A stretch of 64,000 nucleotides of DNA from Labyrinthula sp. Ha (taxonomy: Eukaryota > Sar > Bigyra > Labyrinthulida > Labyrinthulaceae): contig JAALGZ010000066.1 in assembly GCA_015227615.1 (NCBI GenBank), positions 1 to 64,000 on the forward strand. The letters are read 5' to 3'. Of the stretch, positions 10,201 to 23,600 are shown piece by piece. A program made the translations under genes and the position numbers. Under the pieces are notes generated by a model. The model did not search any database. It was not told the DNA's origin and saw only the letters and a program-made list of their open reading frames with translations. Numbering within the stretch: position 1 is the first letter of the stretch; every line of letters starts with the position of its first letter.

Positions 10201-13200
10201 TCATCTATACCTAGATTAGCGGAACTTAAGGGCGCACTAGCAGAAGGAATAGAAATAAGCGGGTCGAAGAAGGCTTTGAAGGAAAAGAACAAACAGATAA
10301 GGTGGACGCAGGAGCGGGGAAATATATGGGATGATTTTCTGGCAATGATTTCCAAGGCAGCGAAGGAAGCCTTAGCAGTCTACGATCCGAACAAGGCGCT
10401 CTGTATTTTCACCGACGCTTCTATCAAATACTGGAGTGGAATAGTTACGAAATGCGAATACGACGAACTCGCTAAAGAAGGAATCGAGAACCAAGCCCAC
10501 AAACCAATTATGTTTTTCAGTGGGAAGTTCGAAGGTAGCCCTTACAAGTGGCACATCAGCTCGAAGGAACTGTATCCGTTGATACACGTCTGCAAGAGAC
10601 TGGATTATTTGGTTCTCGGGCACCCACGCCCAGTTATATTATTTACGGACCACCGCAACTTGGTGCGCATTCTTGAACCGGGTAGCATGGACAATAAAAG
10701 CCACGCTGAGAGATTGTACCACTGGGAATGAAGCTCCAGGGCTACAACATAGAAGCTGTCCACGTCGAAGGAGTAAAGAATGTTTTCGCGGATGTCCTCT
10801 CAAGGTGGGGCAATGAGAACTCCCTGGATGACGTGGATGCTACACAGATAACAGAGGAGGATGCGAAGTTCAACCGAGTGGTGAAAGTGGGAACCAGGGC
10901 CAAGAACCAGTCAGTGGAGCACGATACGGTACGAAGGTACGCTGAGAAGCTTGATGCTTCACGAATAAGCATTTTCAGCCCAGCCTTTGACGGGAAATGG
11001 GAGCCGATGACCCTGGATGATATCGGCAAGGCTCAGTTGGCAACCGGAAGACTATCACCAGAAGAGACCAGGACAATCCAAGAAGGCAAGATCAATCTCT
11101 GCAGGAGGAAAGGGAATATTTGGATACCAAAGGAAGTATTTCCAAAATTCCTGTGCCATTTCCATAATACAAGCATGCACCCGCCTGCTGCACGAAGTTA
11201 CGAGGAGTTGACAGTTGGCTACACGTTTGATTTTAGTAACACGAGACTTAAGGAAATACTGAAGAGGCTGTCAGTAGTCTGCATGCACTGCACGAAGGGT
11301 TCAAAGTTGGTACGAAGACCGAGAGATATAACGGTGCTAGGGTCAAGACCGAGGGAGATTTTACTAATGGATTTTCTTTATATAGATGAATCTGGATATA
11401 TTTTAGTCCTCGTTGACTCCCTCATCCGAAAACTACAGTTGAGCTACGAAAAAAGAGCTACGGCATTGGCAGCTGCAAGGGCGTTATGTTGGTGGAGGAG
11501 TAGATACGGATTCTTGCAGAACTTTGTCCTCTTCACGGATCGCGGGTCACACTTCTGCAATAAGCTACTGGACCTGATGCAACGCCTTTTTAGGTTCTCC
11601 CAGCAATGGGCGATAAGCTACTCACCCTTTACAAACGGTGGTGTTGAGACCACCAACGGTCCGATATTGAGGATTCTACGAACACTTTTATCGGAATTTA
11701 GGATGGGTGATAAAGAATGGCCGGACCTCCTGCCACACATCGAGTATCAGTTGAATCATCCTTTGAGTAAGGTCAACCGGGGATTAACGCCCAACAAAGT
11801 CTTCATGTACTTCAAGGATGAAGGGAACTTGTGGGCGAAGAACACCTACGCAGTTCCATATGTAGAAAATAAGGGGATGCAAGTGATGCGGAAGCCGAAA
11901 TCAGTGAAGAGAATAAAGGAGGAAGTGAAAAAGCTATCAAGAGAACTCAGTAGGATCGGGAGCAGACGTATTCCCATATGGAGCTCCTGAGGGATAGAGA
12001 AAATACGAGATACAACGAGAAGAATAGGGTAAAAGTTGCTCATTTTGTTCCTGGCGATTGGGTGTTATTGTCAAGGGCTGGCACAAGCTAAGAAAGATAC
12101 AAGAAGTTAAAGAAATGAACAGGACCATACATGGTAACAAGCACCGATTCTTCAAACGTCTACGAAGTGGAGTCCCTTTTTGGTTCAAGACAAAGAGCCC
12201 ATGCCACAAGACTAATGCTGTATGAACCAACAGGATGGATGCCAACGAAGGAAATAGCCGAGCAATATTCTTCTGATTTAGGTTTACTTGAAGTTGATGC
12301 GATTCGTGGGCTGAGACTTAAGGATGGAATCTACGAGTTAAAGATACGCTGGAAAGGGTTCCTGCACGAGGATGAAACCTGGGAACCTTTGGTCACAATC
12401 GAAGAAGATTTACCTGACGTAGTCCACGAGTATCTGAACGACACGACCCAGATAAAAGAAATCAAAGAACGAGCCCAGAAATATTTGAAAAGAGTTATGA
12501 ATACAGTAGTCGTTTCGGCAATGTCGATTCCGGGGCGATGGACTGAACACGAACTAGAAGTTTTACGATCATGCATTAGAACGTATGGGGTAGGTGTGTA
12601 CGGGAGGATTATTTCAGAAGGACATATAACCAACAAGAGCATCCAAGCCATCTACCAGGCAACACAAAAATTGCTAGCAAAGCAATCGATTTACGAATAC
12701 ACCAAGTTGCAGCTGGATGTCGAAAAGGTAGCCCAAGATAACCGTACGAAATATGGCACACAATTCCACGTTGAGAAAACGCGAGTTATAAAGAAGCCGG
12801 AAGCATTGGTAAGAAGACTTTTCAATCTGTTTAAATACGGGCTTAGGTCGAGCGGGGAAGTTGGAACGATCCCATTCTACCGGAGGAATATTACGGCTAA
12901 AGAGAGGCGCGAGAGCCTCCGGTTCCTTGGGAAAGTAAAAAGAGGAGAGGAAGAGAAGGAGCGAAGGTTGCCGCCAATAGCGGATCCGGAAGCGGAAATC
13001 GCGGACATAAAAGAGAGAGTCAACGTCGACAAGGTACAAGATGCAAAGACGACCCTGGACCGAGCCAGATGTGATGATATGTTAGTGGATCTTAGGAAAA
13101 ATCAATATGATGAGCTCCCAGATGAGATCCAACCGGGTAACAAGGAACCATGAAGAGCGGAACGAATCGGGAAAACCTGCCTCTACAAGGTATTTTGGGG

Positions 13201-13309
13201 CGACGTAGAGATTGGTCAAGGCCTAGTGGCTCCGCGATTGGTGCGATTAGATAACGTGGATGTTAGGAAGGTCAACTGGAACGCCTACATAAAAGAAATT
13301 ATCTATGCT

Positions 13310-13840
13310 AGAAGCCAGCTCTTCGATGTCATTATAGTAGACCCGCCGTGGGATGTCGCAGTTTGTGACCCAACCCGTGGGTTAGCATTGGGATACGAAT
13401 CCCTGTCGATGGAGGAGATTCTCCAAATACCCTTTAGGAGGCTGTACAGGAATGGCTTCGTCTTTATGTGGGTTACGAAGGGAACAGCGGACCAAGCGGA
13501 TCACGAGTTAGGAAAGCAAGGCTTCAAGAAGGAGGCAACGATTTATTGGATCAAGCAGGGTAAAGGAGGCACGTTGCACCAGAACGTCAGCGGATTAGTA
13601 TTAAGCGCCGTGGAAGAAGTTCACGTCTACAGTAGCGGAGATACGCCGCGGGGAATGCTCCAAAGAAGTTTTGGAGTTGACGTTATCCGAGCAGGAAGAT
13701 TACCCGCTAACAGAAAACCGGATGAACTTAGGAAACGTATCGATGAAGCGATTCCAGATGGATTAAAACTGGAAATATTTGCAAGAAGTCACGCAGTTGT
13801 TGATGGATGGTACTACATTGGTAATGAATTGACTTACTCG
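13310..13840 (+). other. MT-A70 adenine methyltransferase domain of element A
   Basis: This is the terminal module of element A. Motifs of the MT-A70 family (METTL3/METTL14/METTL4, yeast IME4, ciliate MTA1) appear in order: the DPPW active-site motif at 13340-13351 in the context VDPPWDV, FMWVTKG for the LFMWVTN-like strand, WIKQGKGG for the W-K-TN-G loop, then RKPDEL and KLEIFAR matching the family's RKPDEI and KLELFGR near the C-terminus. The family moves a methyl group from S-adenosylmethionine to N6 of adenine in RNA or DNA. The substrate here is unknown. It lies after chromodomain and SANT modules in the same element, suggesting a chromatin-directed enzyme (inference). Confidence 0.88.
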
Positions 13841-13887
13841 CAACGTCCCGATGCCATGACTTAAGGTTAAAACCTTTAATGGGGCGA

Positions 13888-14024
13888 TGTAATATAGGCA
13901 TGTCCTAACTGGACATACAGGAAAACGCAAAATATGTCGGTTAACACTTAATACCACGAATACAAAAAGTCTTCGAAATTTCCACGAGCACATTATTTAC
14001 TGAGTTACCGGAGAACTCAGGCCA
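13888..14024 (+). repeat. 3' LTR of element A
   Basis: Direct repeat of 7090-7226. Only 7 bp separate its end from the 5' LTR of element B, and that gap holds B's TTCTA target duplication. Confidence 0.85.
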
Positions 14025-14031
14025 TGTTCTA

Positions 14032-14289
14032 ACTCAAAGACTTCCTTTGATAGTTACATACTATTATATCACAGTATGATATTACTGTAAACACCGCCTA
14101 ACAATTAACCTATCAATCAAAGAAACAAATTTACAAATTATTCATTGACTCGTATCTCAACAAATACTGCGAGTTAGAAGACATTATTTACATCAATTTA
14201 AAGCTCTAAACTTGAACTTTAACCTTCTGCACTTTTCTCATTACTAATCTGAACCTTTACTTAGTATACGCCTTTTCTTTTCTCTCACT
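14032..14289 (+). repeat. 5' LTR of element B
   Basis: A 258-bp direct repeat of 18870-19127. Its ends are ACTCAAAG and CTCTCACT rather than TG and CA, as fixed by the flanking TTCTA duplication. Confidence 0.8.
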
Positions 14290-17200
14290 TGGTTGCGATG
14301 GAAACGACGACGCCACAGGAGGAAGTGCGTGAAGAATCAAGTTCTCAGGCAGAAGAAGCTTTTCTTTTTAATGAGAGAACTACCCTCAAATCAAATACAA
14401 TCCTAATTAAAGGAGATGAAGTCGGTTTTGACGGCTACAAGCTAGCCAGAAGACGCCTTGAGAACCTCATCAAATCAACCGGAAAACAGAGCTTTTCTAG
14501 CCTAAAACGAGCTGTAGAACTCTACCTTTTGGCATTACCACTAACAGTACAAGGGAGATCTTTAAGAAGTTACTTTAAAGGTTTCAAAAGATCCATGATT
14601 GACGAAATCATCGAATCTTACGATCCCGCGTCTCCTGGTTCTAGCACAAGAATCTACGAACTGGATGAAGATGTGGACGACAACCTGAGCGACGACCTAA
14701 TTTCAATCTGGCAAAAAGACATTGAGTTTTTGTCTACAGTTAGAACACCACATCGATTCAACAAGATCTTAAGAAGAATCTGTGCAAAACATTTTCTATC
14801 TTCAGAAACAAGAAATCGTATTGCTTTACGGAATATCTTACAACTAACATGGAAAGAAGAATCCTCCATCACTGATTTCATCAAAACATTTGAGAAGTTA
14901 CTACAGAAATGCAATGAAGTAGAACTTTTTCAAAACACAAAAGATCAAATGATTCTGTTTCAAACGAAGATTCTACAACAACGCTCGAAAAACAATGCAG
15001 TCTTTAATCTGGTGAACCATCTCGATCGAAGCAAACCAGAATTACTAATGGACTACATGACTGAATTTCAACAAGGAATCCTACAAAACAACCCCAGCGG
15101 TTTGATTCCGTTTGATGTTTCATTTCAATCAGTTGCAGCAACATCAACTAACTCAGCAGGCAAGAAAAGATCATCCAATGTTTGTGGACATTGTGGTGAG
15201 ACTAAGTCTCACAGCAAGGAGCAATGTCCAGCCATTGGTTACAAGTGCAAACTCTGTGCAAAGATGAACCACTACGAAAAGATTTGCTCAACAAATCCAA
15301 AAAGTCCATTTTACAGACAAAGATCTTTTAGAAAATCAGCAGCAAATACTAGCACATCACAGCAGAGAAGCTTTGATCCTTTTTCTGTTGCAAACTTACT
15401 CTCTACCTCACTTCCTGAAAATTTTGCTAGACTTGGCTCATGTAGCGATGTCTTCATTTTCAAAGACAAGAGATTTTTTAGGAAACTAAATCCTGACTCA
15501 ACTACATTACAGCAAACAGTTGACTCTACACACAGCGCTGGTTCGGGAATTGCATGTTTTTCATTTAGAGAAGCACCTACAATGAAATTTGAGGTAAACG
15601 CACTGTACATCCCTGAAAGTGCTTTTAACATCCTGTGCAATTTTGATCTCGAAACTAGAAACATCAAAGTTCAACATGGCCCTAAGCCTTTCATCACCTT
15701 ACCAAACGGAAAACGATTCAACGCTACATTGTTTGGTAAAAAGACTTTTGTCGAAATCCTACCACTTGGTTCGGCATCATTAGCTACTTTAGATCCTAGC
15801 ATTTGGCATCGTAGACTGATGCATGTTGGATCTGACAAATTAAGAAAACTTAACTTGACAAAGAAAACTTACAAAACAGATGGCTGTCAAACTTGCATCC
15901 AAGCCAAAGCTGTACAACGTCAAGTTAAAAACCTTGATCCTAACAAAAAGCATGTCCCAGTCAATGTTGGTGACACATTGGTCATGGATCTACTAATTCC
16001 TTCTAAAGCAAAAACCAAACAAATCAATGGAATCATTGCAGTAACGGTTCTAGTCGATGCAAAAAGTAGACTAGTTGAAACAATCCCACTTAGATCAACT
16101 ACCGCTGATTACGTTACAAAAGCCTTTTTTAGAGGAGTCTCAAACTTACAGATTTTACCAAAGCTTCTAGTCACTGATCGACAACCAGCTTTTACATCCT
16201 CAACATTTGTGAACACCCTCAGCACAAGAAACATTAGAATTAAATTCGTACCAAGGGAGAGACATGATGTTTTTAATGGAATTGCAGAAAGAACCATTGG
16301 TGTTCTAAAAACAATGTCCAGAGCTGGACTGATCAACGCCAAACTTGATGATTCTTCTTGGTGCTACGCAGTTAACTACGCAGCATTCATCAAAAACAGA
16401 TGTCCTCACTCTTCGCTAAATGATGAAATTCCTTTTGAGAAGTTTTACAACAAAGAATCTAGAGTCACTAATCTCAAGATCTTTGGTTCACTTTGCCATG
16501 CATTGAAAGCTAAAACCCAGAGATCGAAATTTCAAGAACAAACAAATGCAGGTTTGTTTCTTGGGTTTCAACCTCATGCTAGTCATGAAACAGCAATCAT
16601 TTACAACTTAGAAAGTGGCAAGGTCATCCATGTTAACTTAACAGACGTCTGGTTTCAAGAATTTAGCACGCATCAGGAATTCAGTAAGAATCAAAAGCTT
16701 TCCTTTGGAGAAGCCAAATTTTTGCTAAATTGCGAAAATTCTGAATCTGACGATGATGAAAAAAATCTTAATCAAAATAGAGTCGATACACATATTGAAA
16801 CGGCTCCAAGCCCAAAAAACAAAGAAAATCGAGAAATTAGAAATTTTCAAAAATCTCAAAATTTTCAACCTCAACATGAAAATTCATCTAATCTCAACGA
16901 TGACGAAAATTAAACCGAAAACATACATAAGTCAGTCCAAAAGCCTTCTAATGAGCAAATTCGAGAAAATTTCATGGAGCTAGAGCATGATGATCATTCT
17001 GGACATTCAGATGCAGAAGTAGACACCAGTCAAAATGAGCAACAAAATGACCATGAAGAGACAATTCCCAACTCAGGAGAAGCAACTAACCAGAAAAACA
17101 GCTACAAACAAACTCTGTTAGCAAAACCAAGAACTAAAACCGTTACAACTAGATCTGGAAGAAAGGCCACAATGTTAGATCTCAGAAAAGCAGCTGCTTT

Positions 17201-18869
17201 TACTGTGGAGACAACAGAGGATGGAACCTACAAAATTAAACCAAAAACACTTGGAGAAAAGAAAAGGTTACAACAGAAAATCATTGAAGCAAAGCTGAAG
17301 AACCTTCCGAACGTTTACAAAGACATTAAAGATCATCCTGAAGAAAAACTTTACTTAGAAGCAGTGCGAAAGGAAATTAATGCTCTTGAAACTAGAGGTG
17401 TCATGAAACTAGTTCCAAGGTCAACTCTTCCACAAGACGTGTTCATTGGGAAGTGTACCATGTTGGTAAAGAAGAAACGTAATGGAAAGCACAAAGCACG
17501 TTGCGTTTACAATGGTCGAAAACAACGCTACAAAATCACTACACATCGAAGCTCACCAACACTCAATGCAGAAAGTCTAAGTGTGGCTCTCGCAATTGCT
17601 GCAAGCAGAGGATTTGACTTTAACTCACTGGATGTCAGTACAGCTTTTCTTTACGCAGATCTTCCACCAAACACGGAACTCTTTTGCGAAATTCCAGATG
17701 GTCATCCGCTACAGCATGAAAACAAGACAATGGTGATGAGAATCTGCAAAGCGCTTTACGGATTAAAAGAAGTCCTAAACTGTGGCATGACAATGTAACA
17801 GCAAACTTACGTAATTTGGGTTTCCTTCAAGCAAAATTTGATGAATGTGTTTACTACAAACAAAACTTAATTTTACTCTTGTACGTGGATGATGTTCTGA
17901 TGTTAGGAAACAAAAACGAAATCTCAAAATTCATTAAATCATTTCAGAAGTTTTACACATGCACAGTTGGAAATCTTAATGAATCTGTTGATTTCTTAGG
18001 AGTTAACATTTCTAAAAACAGCAAAGGAGATTTTGAAATTGATCAAACTAAGTACATCAACGGATTACTGAAGAAGTTTAAACACTTAGTTGCAACACCT
18101 AAAGACACACCTCTTCCAGCTACATTCAAACCACTAGTCGATCCTGAACACAAATCAAACACGAAATTTCCTTACAGACAAATCTTAGGATCTCTCATCT
18201 ACCTTAGACTAACAAGGTTAGATTTACTTTTTGCATTACACGCTCTTAGCAGGTTCACCGAGAATGTAACTGAAGAGGCAATCAAAGCAATTAAGAACAC
18301 CCTAGGTTACTTACAACAGACAAGAAATCTAAAGAGAAGATTCTTCAAAGGAGCTGGAAATGTTCAAACTAAACTAATCGCATTCTGTGACGCAGAATGG
18401 GCTGCTAACAAATTAAATCGAAAATCGGTTAGCGGAAACTTAATTTACTTAGGTCAATCTCTAGTCAGTGGAAAAAGCAAAGCACAAAGTGTTGTAGCAA
18501 CCTCAGCTGCAAGTGCCGAGTTGATGGAGATTCATTCAACAGCTAAACAATTACAAGGAATTGCAGGACTTTGCAAGGATCTACATTGTGAACTTGATTC
18601 TTCACCTGTAATCCTCACTGATTCCGAAACATGCGTTAACACATTAGAAAAACCAGTCACCGCAAAGCAAAAACATTTAAGTGTTCAGATTCATTTCTTG
18701 AAGGATTTGATTAGAGAAAAGAAGCTGAAAGTGTTTTACGTGAAAAGAGATTTCAATGTTGCCGATTTACAAACTAAACAACCGACTAAAGTTGATTTCA
18801 AAAAACTTTGGAAGCAAGCTAACGACAAACTTTACTACAAGCACGTAAAAGTTTAAAGGAAAGATATGG

Positions 18870-19127
18870 ACTCAAAGACTTCCTTTGATAGTTACATACT
18901 ATTATATCACAGTATGATATTACTGTAAACACCGCCTAACAATTAACCTATCAATCAAAGAAACAAATTTACAAATTATTCATTGACTCGTATCTCAACA
19001 AATACTGCGAGTTAGAAGACATTATTTACATCAATTTAAAGCTCTAAACTTGAACTTTAACCTTCTGCACTTTTCTCATTACTAATCTGAACCTTTACTT
19101 AGTGTACGCCTTTTCTTTTCTCTCACT
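18870..19127 (+). repeat. 3' LTR of element B
   Basis: Direct repeat of 14032-14289, preceded by the purine-rich tract AAAGGAAAGATATGG and followed by the target duplication TTCTA. Confidence 0.8.
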
Positions 19128-19132
19128 TTCTA

Positions 19133-19802
19133 TAATCATCTTTGAATACATATTATGATTATTATTACTGTTTTTCAAACACAAAATAAAATATTCATTA
19201 AGAGCCCTTTGAAAAAACTGATTTATAATTCGTAATCACTGTATATTAATTATTATCCACTGTATAAAAATTACTATCAAGAATTGGATATGTGCTTTTT
19301 GATATCAAGCTAATAGAAATACAAAACCCTTTTTGTTAATTTGTAAAAAGAACCTTTTCTAATTATTTGATAAACAGTTTATTTATCTTTTTGTTCATCT
19401 GAATCCATTTATTTCTGTTTGGAATTAAGAATATATTTCTTAAGAGTTGGTTTCAAAATTGTTATAATACCTTTTTGATAAGTTAGTTTAACTTCTGCAA
19501 AAGCTTAATTGGAGTTTACTAATCCAATACTCTGCTAAGTCGCAGGATATTCTTCCTATAAATATTCCTGCTAAATGTTTTCTGCTTCTTCCACTGGAAT
19601 ATATCTTAGTTCAACTAAGCCAAAATATTGTAACCTTGTTTTCAGTTTTATTAACACTTCTTATCTATATGTATTTACTTTTAAGTGCTCAAGATTCCAC
19701 CCATTTACATATCAACTCACGCAAAATAAAATAAATTTCTTCTTTCTTTTCTAAATTTTCAAAGGTCACTGTCATTTTTCTTCGTTTTGAAGTTGCTTCA
19801 AT
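19133..19802. other. duplicon 1 flank between elements B and D
   Basis: AT-rich, no gene. The stretch aligns with about 49510-50080 of the second duplicon (for example TATTCATTAAGAGCC against TATTCATTAACAGCC). Removing elements A and B joins it to 7089, so those two insertions interrupt one ancestral sequence. Confidence 0.6.
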
Positions 19803-19940
19803 TGGAACAATCTAGTAAGGGATCCGTTAGATTGTTTGTCTGTAGCACTTGTTGAATGTCCGTAGGATGCTCCCAACTTGATATCTTAACGTATTATTTT
19901 GATTTACTATCTCTGTTAGGCCTCTACGTCAGATTCTATT
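19803..19940 (-). repeat. 3' LTR of element D, distal piece
   Basis: Matches 37121-37258 with one visible difference. It is cut at TATT (19937-19940), the target site of element C; the other piece is 27794-27947. Confidence 0.85.
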
Positions 19941-20624
19941 TGTAACGACTGATATTATGCCTATGATATATTCAGCTTCCTCTTGTAATATTTGCTGGAG
20001 TTTTTGTTATATTTTGGTCTTGGATCAAGTGTTGGTATGTAAGGTGTAGGTTTAGTTGTGAAATATTGTTGTACAACGATAAATGGGTGTTCAGGAGGTG
20101 TCTACTAAGTATCTATAGCAGCTATGAACCATTTGTGGGTGTCTTTGATGTGTTTTTTGGGAGATATGATCGATTTGAGTGAATTGAGAACCTAATTTGT
20201 TCTCTTTTCGCATTCGTATTACGTGGTAATTTTCGCCCGTGATGAGACCTAGGGGTGGTTTGTTCACTGATGTTTTTATGCTATGAATTTACATTTTGTG
20301 ACATTCGTTGATATAAATTGGAAATGAGATATCGTTAGTCACGATTGAGGTGCAACAATGTTGAGTAGGAATTTTGGTATATGTATTATATATGACATGG
20401 TATTGGAATTAAGTTAAAATATGGGGTATCATATTATGCTTGGAATAGTTAGTGTAAATATAACCGTTAAGAAGAAGTAATAAGAAAGTTTTTAAAGAGA
20501 GAAAAGAAGAGAATATATTGTTTATTGTTTTACGAGAAGAAGTTTGAACTTATATATATATCAAAACTAACGAATTTCCTGGGACGTGTAGCGTACATAA
20601 GTTATTCGCACGATAAACGCAATA
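19941..20624 (+). repeat. 5' LTR of element C
   Basis: Direct repeat of 27109-27793, starting TGTAACGACTG and ending ACGCAATA. A diverged solo copy of the same LTR family lies at 37924-38606. Confidence 0.85.
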
Positions 20625-20636
20625 TTTCGAAATATT
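20621..20636 (+). promoter_or_regulatory. palindrome at the primer-site position, element C
   Basis: AATATTTCGAAATATT is a perfect 16-bp palindrome straddling the 5' LTR/internal junction at 20624/20625. No TGG-starting tRNA-like site is seen. It is equivalent in place to the palindromes of elements A and D. Confidence 0.5.
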
Positions 20637-23600
20637 GAAAGTTTAATTCAGAAGTTTTGATTTGTTTGAAGATTTTAAAGTTTGAACAACGGAGGAGTTT
20701 TTAGGAAGATATATCGCTATGAGCGAGAGACAAGCTAACATGAACCAAATGTTTAAAGCGTTTGAGGATATTTTAATGAGGCTTGATGAAAGGAATGCCA
20801 AGCGGCAAGAAGATCTCTTGATAAGAATGGAGGAAAGAAACTCTAGGAGAAGTGAAGAAATAACGAACAGAAACAGGGAGATTATTCAGACATTAACTGA
20901 GGAGAACAGGATGAGTATGAATATCTTAACCAGCAGGATGGCAGGTTGTCATGCGAGGATTTCAACACTAGAGGATCTTGATATGAAGAGTATGGAGAAG
21001 TTCATCTATGAAGTGGAGCATCTTAATCCTTGTACTAGGAAGTTTATTTATTTGAAAGAGATGTTAGGGGAAGAAGTTTTTAAGAGGTTAAGCAATGCTG
21101 TCACTGTTGACTCAAATGGAAGTATTATTGGAGCGATCAAGGAACGGATTAGAAGTGAGAGGAGTAGAACTGCGACGAATGCAGTTACCCTTATTGAGAA
21201 GTATGTTAAATTCAACACAGAAATAATTGAAGAAGATGCAATAGAGGCAGTATTTCAGGATGTTGAAGAAGTTTTAACCTATCTTCCACCTGAAGCAGAG
21301 AAAAAACCTAAGGAAATTGCGAAAGCAATCTTGAAGTTGATGCCTGATTTTATGTGGGTTCGAGAAGATGATTTGACCTTGAGACCGGAGCTTAAAGCAG
21401 CAGATAGAACTGCGTTAAAGGCTTATGTTATGGGCTGTATGCCACCGCCTTACGCTAGGAAGCCTAGAATGGTAAAGAAAGAGAAAGGTCCAGTGATAAA
21501 GACTCCGATGAAGAAGTCGAGATTTGTGGTTAAAGTTCAGAAACCTTTGCTCAAGAAAATGAACCCGCCTCAAAACTCCAAGCGTACACCACTCTTGTGT
21601 ACACACAAATGGGAGTATGGGCATACAGAGCCCTATTGTTATAAGAAAAAGGCAGGTGAACCTGCTAAACCCATCCGGGTGAGGAAGTGTTGAAGAAGCG
21701 GATGGAGGATTATGTAAGAAGAAAAGAAGCTGAGTTGGTATCAGCAAAGAGAGTTCAAGAGGCTGAGGCGCTTGCGATGAAAGCGGAGAAGCTTTTTGGA
21801 ACAAAAACGTATAAATGTTTGATGGATGAGTTACCTGAAGATGATGATGAAGAGAAAGGTTATGCGGAAGAAGTAAGAAAAGGAAGTGTGATGGGATATG
21901 AAGAGAATAAAGAAAGAATAAAGAATAAGGAGAAGTGTTGTAAAGTGAATGAAAGAAAGGAAGTTTCGAACAGAGCTATTATTGAGGTTGATATAAATGG
22001 ATTTAAATACAAAGTTTTGCTAGACTCTGGAGCTTTCAAAAGTACAATTCACCAAAGTTTGAAGAAACACTGTAGCAAGATAAGAAAACTGGAAAACCCT
22101 TCAGAGTACAGGCAGCTGGAGGTGCTATATATCCAGTTTGGGAAGTAGGACAGTTTCCAGAGATCACTGTGGTGGACCAAGATGGACATCGTGGTTTTGT
22201 CTTTTATGAGGTTGAGGCCCTTATTTTGGACGTCCAAGAGTGGGACGATCTAATTCTGGGAAATGAGATATTGTCAGAATATAACCTCGACCCTTTCAGT
22301 GCTCTTAAAAGAAGGATGGAGAAAGGTAAAAGTATAGAAGTGAAGCCAACATTTGCAAAGTGGTTTTTGGATTATGTAGGAGAAGAAGAAAGTGAGATGA
22401 TTAATGTGAAGTCCTTCTATTCTGGAATGGATAACTCTCTTCCGAAAAACGCGTTAAAAGTACCTCCCTATGTGTTTGGGGCAGACTTCCCTGAGCAAGA
22501 CGAGTTTATGGATGTGAAAAATATTGATATAGGTTTAGGTGCGGCAAGAGATGGACAAGAAGATGATAATAGGATGCGCACAAAAATCAAAAACAAAGTG
22601 GAAGCAATAGATGTAGCTCATTTTTCTTCCTCTCCTGTTTGGAAAATGAAGTTTGTAGAGTTATTTGAAAGTAACTTTAAAGCTTTTGGCGACGCAGAGA
22701 GCTCAACTCAACTTTCTATTATTACCCCAATAAGTTGTGATTTATTACCTGGAGAAAGAGTGGAGATTCAAAAACAGTTACCATTAGGACAAGAGCAGGA
22801 GAACTTTCTACATAAACGTATTGCTCATATGGAGAAAGCGGGCATCATTTACCCGAATAAAAATCCAACTACTGCTATGTCAGTGTTGGTGGTCCCGAAG
22901 AAGGGGTCGAAGAAATTCAGGTTAGTGGTCGACTTTAAACCCCTGAATAAAATAACTCAGAGAGTTAAGAATACGCTCCCGAGGATAGAGTTGCAGCTAA
23001 ACCGTGTTAGAGGGAACAAGTTTTTTGCTGGGTTCAACCTTTTGAGCGGATTTGACTACATGGCTTGTGAGGAACAAGCAGGCCAGTATTTTACTTTTAC
23101 GACTCCCTGGGGCATGGCCTACTCTTTTTTAGGAGCACCCCAGGGTTGGTGTATTACACAGAGTCTTTTTTCTATGAGACAAATAGGTGAAGTTTTAACA
23201 CCTATTGGTTTGTGGCCTCATAAAGCTCTACAGTGGATCGATGATTCCATCATCATGGGGGAGTCGATTGACGAGCTTTATTCAAATGCTGAAAGTCTTT
23301 TACGTCAAATACAAAGCAAGAAGCTAAGGTTAAATATAGACAAGTGCGAACTTGTTGCAAATAACCTAGTATTTTGCGGTAGAAGCTTTGACAAAGGTGG
23401 GTGGAAATATGATATACAGTACGCCCAAGGATTACTGAATAGGGTTAAACCAGTGTATTTACACGAGTTAGCCCAGCTGATTTATACAGCGAACTTTATC
23501 TCTCCTACTATAGCTGGGTTTAGTAGGATGAGAAAGATAGTACTGGGTTCACATAAAATAGGAGGAAATATGAGAAACTTAGAAAAGAAAAAACTTAAAA

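Larger units (their letters stand above)
7090..14024 (+). mobile_element. Ty3-type LTR retroelement A with MT-A70 module
   Basis: The 137-bp LTRs lie at 7090-7226 and 13888-14024 (TG...CA) and show a single difference, so the insertion is young. Parts in order: gag about 7265-8560 with two zinc knuckles (8303-8400); aspartic protease about 8590-8930 (LDSGSS); reverse transcriptase about 9440-10100 with QWIDDS at 9928-9945; RNase H about 10370-10720 (FTDAS, FTDHRNL); integrase about 11130-11990 with the DDE residues in MDFLYID, FTDRGSH and GGVETT; chromodomain about 12273-12460; SANT/Myb-like about 12530-12670; MT-A70 about 13310-13840. A purine-rich tract (ATGGGGCGA) precedes the 3' LTR. A palindrome, not a tRNA-like site, follows the 5' LTR. 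The copy is broken, with about four interruptions. Flanks TATT and TGTT match at 3 of 4 bases. Confidence 0.9.
14032..19127 (+). mobile_element. copia-type (Ty1) LTR retroelement B
   Basis: The 258-bp LTRs at 14032-14289 and 18870-19127 show one visible difference, so this is a recent insertion. The flanking 5-bp duplication TTCTA lies at 14027-14031 and 19128-19132. The order is copia-like: gag from about 14298 with zinc knuckles (15181-15290), protease region, GAG-pre-integrase histidine/cysteine segment about 15800-15910 (IWHRRLMHVG), integrase core about 15980-16450 (VTDRQPAF, NGIAERTIG), reverse transcriptase about 17340-18110 with YVDD at 17882-17893, and RNase H about 18360-18800. A TGG-starting sequence directly after the 5' LTR (TGGTTGCGATGG) could be a tRNA primer site. 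Broken, with about two interruptions. It carries no methyltransferase. It landed beside the 3' LTR of element A. Confidence 0.9.

Noticed and set aside
13310-13840. A bacterial restriction-type N6-adenine methyltransferase (also D/N-PP-Y/W)
   Set aside because: The motif is DPPW and the C-terminal KLE(I/L)F(A/G)R and KP(D/T)E motifs are those of eukaryotic MT-A70 proteins.
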